DNA of 18,111 bases from CAZMVY01 sp964617875 (GTDB lineage: Bacteria > Planctomycetota > Phycisphaerae > UBA1845 > PWPN01): positions 1 to 18,111 of the forward strand of contig CAZUAI010000105.1 of assembly GCA_964617875.1 (NCBI GenBank), written 5' to 3'. Every line of letters starts with the position of its first letter. Positions within the stretch are counted from its first letter, which is position 1. The notes below the pieces were generated by a model. That model was not told the origin of the DNA. It was given only the letters and a program-made list of their open reading frames with translations, and ran no database searches. Positions 16,715-18,111 of the stretch are shown here, one piece after another. Both the position numbers and the translations under genes were made by a program.

Positions 16715-17404
16715 ATGAACGTGCGAAGCCTGGTTGGAGTCGGCGTCGTCGTCTGTGTCGTGTTGTCGGGTTGCAGCCGGAAAGGCGGGCCGCAGGAATC
16801 GCGGGCGGCGAGCGACGTCACCGGCGTGAGTCATGTGCCGCCGACCCCCGGCGCGACCGTCGAGTACATCAGCAAGCTGCGCAACGAAGGCCGTTACGTG
16901 GAACTGCGGGCGTTCATCGAGCGGTCGCAGGCATCGGGCGTTGTCGATTTCCTGCTGGCGATGGACGAGTTGCTGGCGGCCAACGATGAGGTGCAGGCGG
17001 CGATCCGCGACAAGGCCCCCGCGGCGCCCGCGTTGACCTGGGACTTGGGCCCGCTGAAGAACCGGCAGGGGTTGCTGTCGGCCGACGTGAAGGTGATTGA
17101 CGAGCAGATCGAGGGGCCGCAGGCCTGGGTGACGATCCAGGTGGAGAACACCGTGCCGCTGGAGAAGATCCCGCTGCGCCGGGTGGATGGGCGGTGGGTC
17201 TACTGGCCCGAGAGCGAGGTCGGCGAGTTGCCGGAGGCCCTGCGGGGTCTGTCGCGGAGCCTGAAGCGCATCGCCAGCACGATCCGCCGCGAGTCGCTCG
17301 ACGAGGACGGCATTGCGGCGGAGTTTCGCCTTTGCATCCAACCCCGGCTCAGACAAATCGAGACCGTCGCCGCGCAACTGGCCAGGGGGCCGGCGAGCGA
17401 ATAA
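16715..17404 (+). CDS. Small predicted lipoprotein of unknown function
   Basis: 229 residues. The N-terminus MNVRSLVGVGVVVCVVLSGC is a lipoprotein signal with lipobox LSGC (C20), followed by a polar linker. The first part of the mature protein looks helical (EYISKLRNEGRYVELRAFIE, then LAMDELLAANDEVQAAIRD). The middle part, about 110-155, alternates polar and hydrophobic residues and ends in RVDGRWVYWPES, which resembles the beta-sheet half of NTF2-like or DUF4878-type lipoproteins; this is an impression, not an assignment. The last third is again helical. No catalytic motif is seen. The ATG at 16715 has GAGGTG upstream. It lies 31 bases after the cyclo-ligase gene and 15 bases from the convergent clpB end. 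Confidence 0.75.
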   Translation: MNVRSLVGVGVVVCVVLSGCSRKGGPQESRAASDVTGVSHVPPTPGATVEYISKLRNEGRYVELRAFIERSQASGVVDFLLAMDELLAANDEVQAAIRDKAPAAPALTWDLGPLKNRQGLLSADVKVIDEQIEGPQAWVTIQVENTVPLEKIPLRRVDGRWVYWPESEVGELPEALRGLSRSLKRIASTIRRESLDEDGIAAEFRLCIQPRLRQIETVAAQLARGPASE

Positions 17405-17419
17405 CGGCAGGCAGAACGC

Positions 17420-18111
17420 CTATTCCACCAATTCGCCCTCGATGATCTCCGCCTCCTTCGCGAACGTGAAGGCTTCCCCGTTGGCGTCGATGAAGACGCG
17501 GTCGCCCTCGGCAAAGTCGCCCGCGAGGATGCGGCGGGCGAGCGGGTTCTCGATCTCCTGCTGGATCAGCCGCTTCAGCGGGCGCGCGCCGAAGACGGGG
17601 TCGTAGCCGTCGATCGCCAGCTTCTTCTTCGCCGCGGGCGTCAGGTCGATGCCGATCTTGCGTTCCGCCAGCCGCCGGGCCAGGTGACGCAACTGGATCT
17701 CCACGATCCGCTCGAGGTCGCCGCGCGTGAGGCGGTGGAAGATGACCGTCTCGTCGATGCGGTTCAGGAACTCGGGGCGGAAATGCCGCTTCAGCTCCTC
17801 CTTCACGCGCATCTCGATCTCGACGTCCTCGCCGCCGCCCTCCGACAACTCCTGGATGTGCTGGCTGCCGATGTTGCTCGTCATGACGACGATCGTGTTG
17901 CGGAAATCCACGGAGCGGCCGTGGCCATCGGTCAGCCGGCCGTCGTCAAGCACCTGCAGCAGGACGTTGAAGACGTCGGGGTGGGCCTTCTCGATCTCGT
18001 CGAACAGGATCACGCAGTACGGACGGCGGTGGACCGCCTCGGTCAGCATGCCGCCTTCCTCGTAGCCCACATAGCCGGGCGGCGCGCCGATCAGCCGGGC
18101 GACCGCGTGCT
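17420..18111 (-). CDS. clpB: ATP-dependent chaperone ClpB, C-terminal part (gene runs off the right edge)
   Basis: About 230 codons are visible; the 5' part lies beyond 18111. The open frame continues upstream of the first in-window start-like codon (18070) through ARLIGAPPGYVGYEEGG, which is the pore-loop region of the second AAA+ domain, so that codon is not the true start. Also seen: Walker B VILFDEIEKAHPDV, sensor 1 MTSNIGS, the arginine finger in FRPEFLNRIDE, and sensor 2 GARPLKR. ClpB works with DnaK to dissolve protein aggregates in the cytoplasm. ClpB fits better than ClpA or ClpC because of the sequence and the short acidic tail without further domains (ends EGELVE). No heat-shock element can be judged because the promoter is outside. 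Confidence 0.92.
   Translation of the reverse strand, partial: HAVARLIGAPPGYVGYEEGGMLTEAVHRRPYCVILFDEIEKAHPDVFNVLLQVLDDGRLTDGHGRSVDFRNTIVVMTSNIGSQHIQELSEGGGEDVEIEMRVKEELKRHFRPEFLNRIDETVIFHRLTRGDLERIVEIQLRHLARRLAERKIGIDLTPAAKKKLAIDGYDPVFGARPLKRLIQQEIENPLARRILAGDFAEGDRVFIDANGEAFTFAKEAEIIEGELVE

Noticed and set aside
17405..17419. Terminator between the lipoprotein gene and clpB
   Set aside because: Only 15 bases separate the two stop codons, and no convincing stem or T-run is present.
18028..18070. Start codon of the ClpB fragment inside the window
   Set aside because: The conserved reading frame continues upstream to the window edge through the GAPPGYVGYEEGG block, so the gene is cut by the window and does not start here.

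Overview
The window reads as a GC-rich chromosomal segment from a Planctomycetota bacterium, most likely of the Phycisphaerae or a neighbouring class. The markers are a PEP-CTERM surface protein, a large secreted modular protein with a dockerin-like tail of the 'CFNGPN' type, a Tat-exported Gfo/Idh/MocA oxidoreductase, and two membrane glycosyltransferase-like proteins with TPR tails. Taxonomy is inferred from these family traits only. I see no tRNA, rRNA, CRISPR array, prophage or insertion sequence.

Left part (1-7153): a PEP-CTERM protein on the minus strand ends in a clear hairpin-plus-T-run terminator. It diverges across a 653-base gap from a tight plus-strand operon. That operon holds an integral-membrane M48 metallopeptidase followed by two tandem TMTC-like GT-C/TPR proteins that are paralogues of each other. 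Junctions are ATGA (4-base overlap) and TGA|ATG (abutting), so the three are probably translated as a coupled unit that works at the cell membrane.

Middle part (7154-11432): two minus-strand genes for exported proteins. The first is an 836-residue predicted lipoprotein with a glycoside-hydrolase-like barrel, three FN3 modules, a malectin-like domain and a dockerin-like tail. The second is a Tat-signal Gfo/Idh/MocA oxidoreductase. The 436 bases between them hold no convincing gene but several palindromes and a degenerate short tandem repeat that look like dispersed intergenic repeat families.

Right part (11648-18111): a genome-maintenance block. uvrA (minus) and rarA (plus) diverge from a 250-base spacer that carries good sigma70-like promoters for both. 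The uvrA promoter overlaps an inverted repeat that could be a repressor operator. rarA overlaps a 5-formyltetrahydrofolate cyclo-ligase gene, which is followed by a small lipoprotein of unknown function. The C-terminal part of clpB enters from the right edge on the minus strand.

Nothing here is a clear unknown multi-gene system. The best candidates for a second look are the M48/TMTC-pair operon, the operator-like repeat at uvrA, the composite secreted lipoprotein, and the repeat mosaic at 9850-10100.
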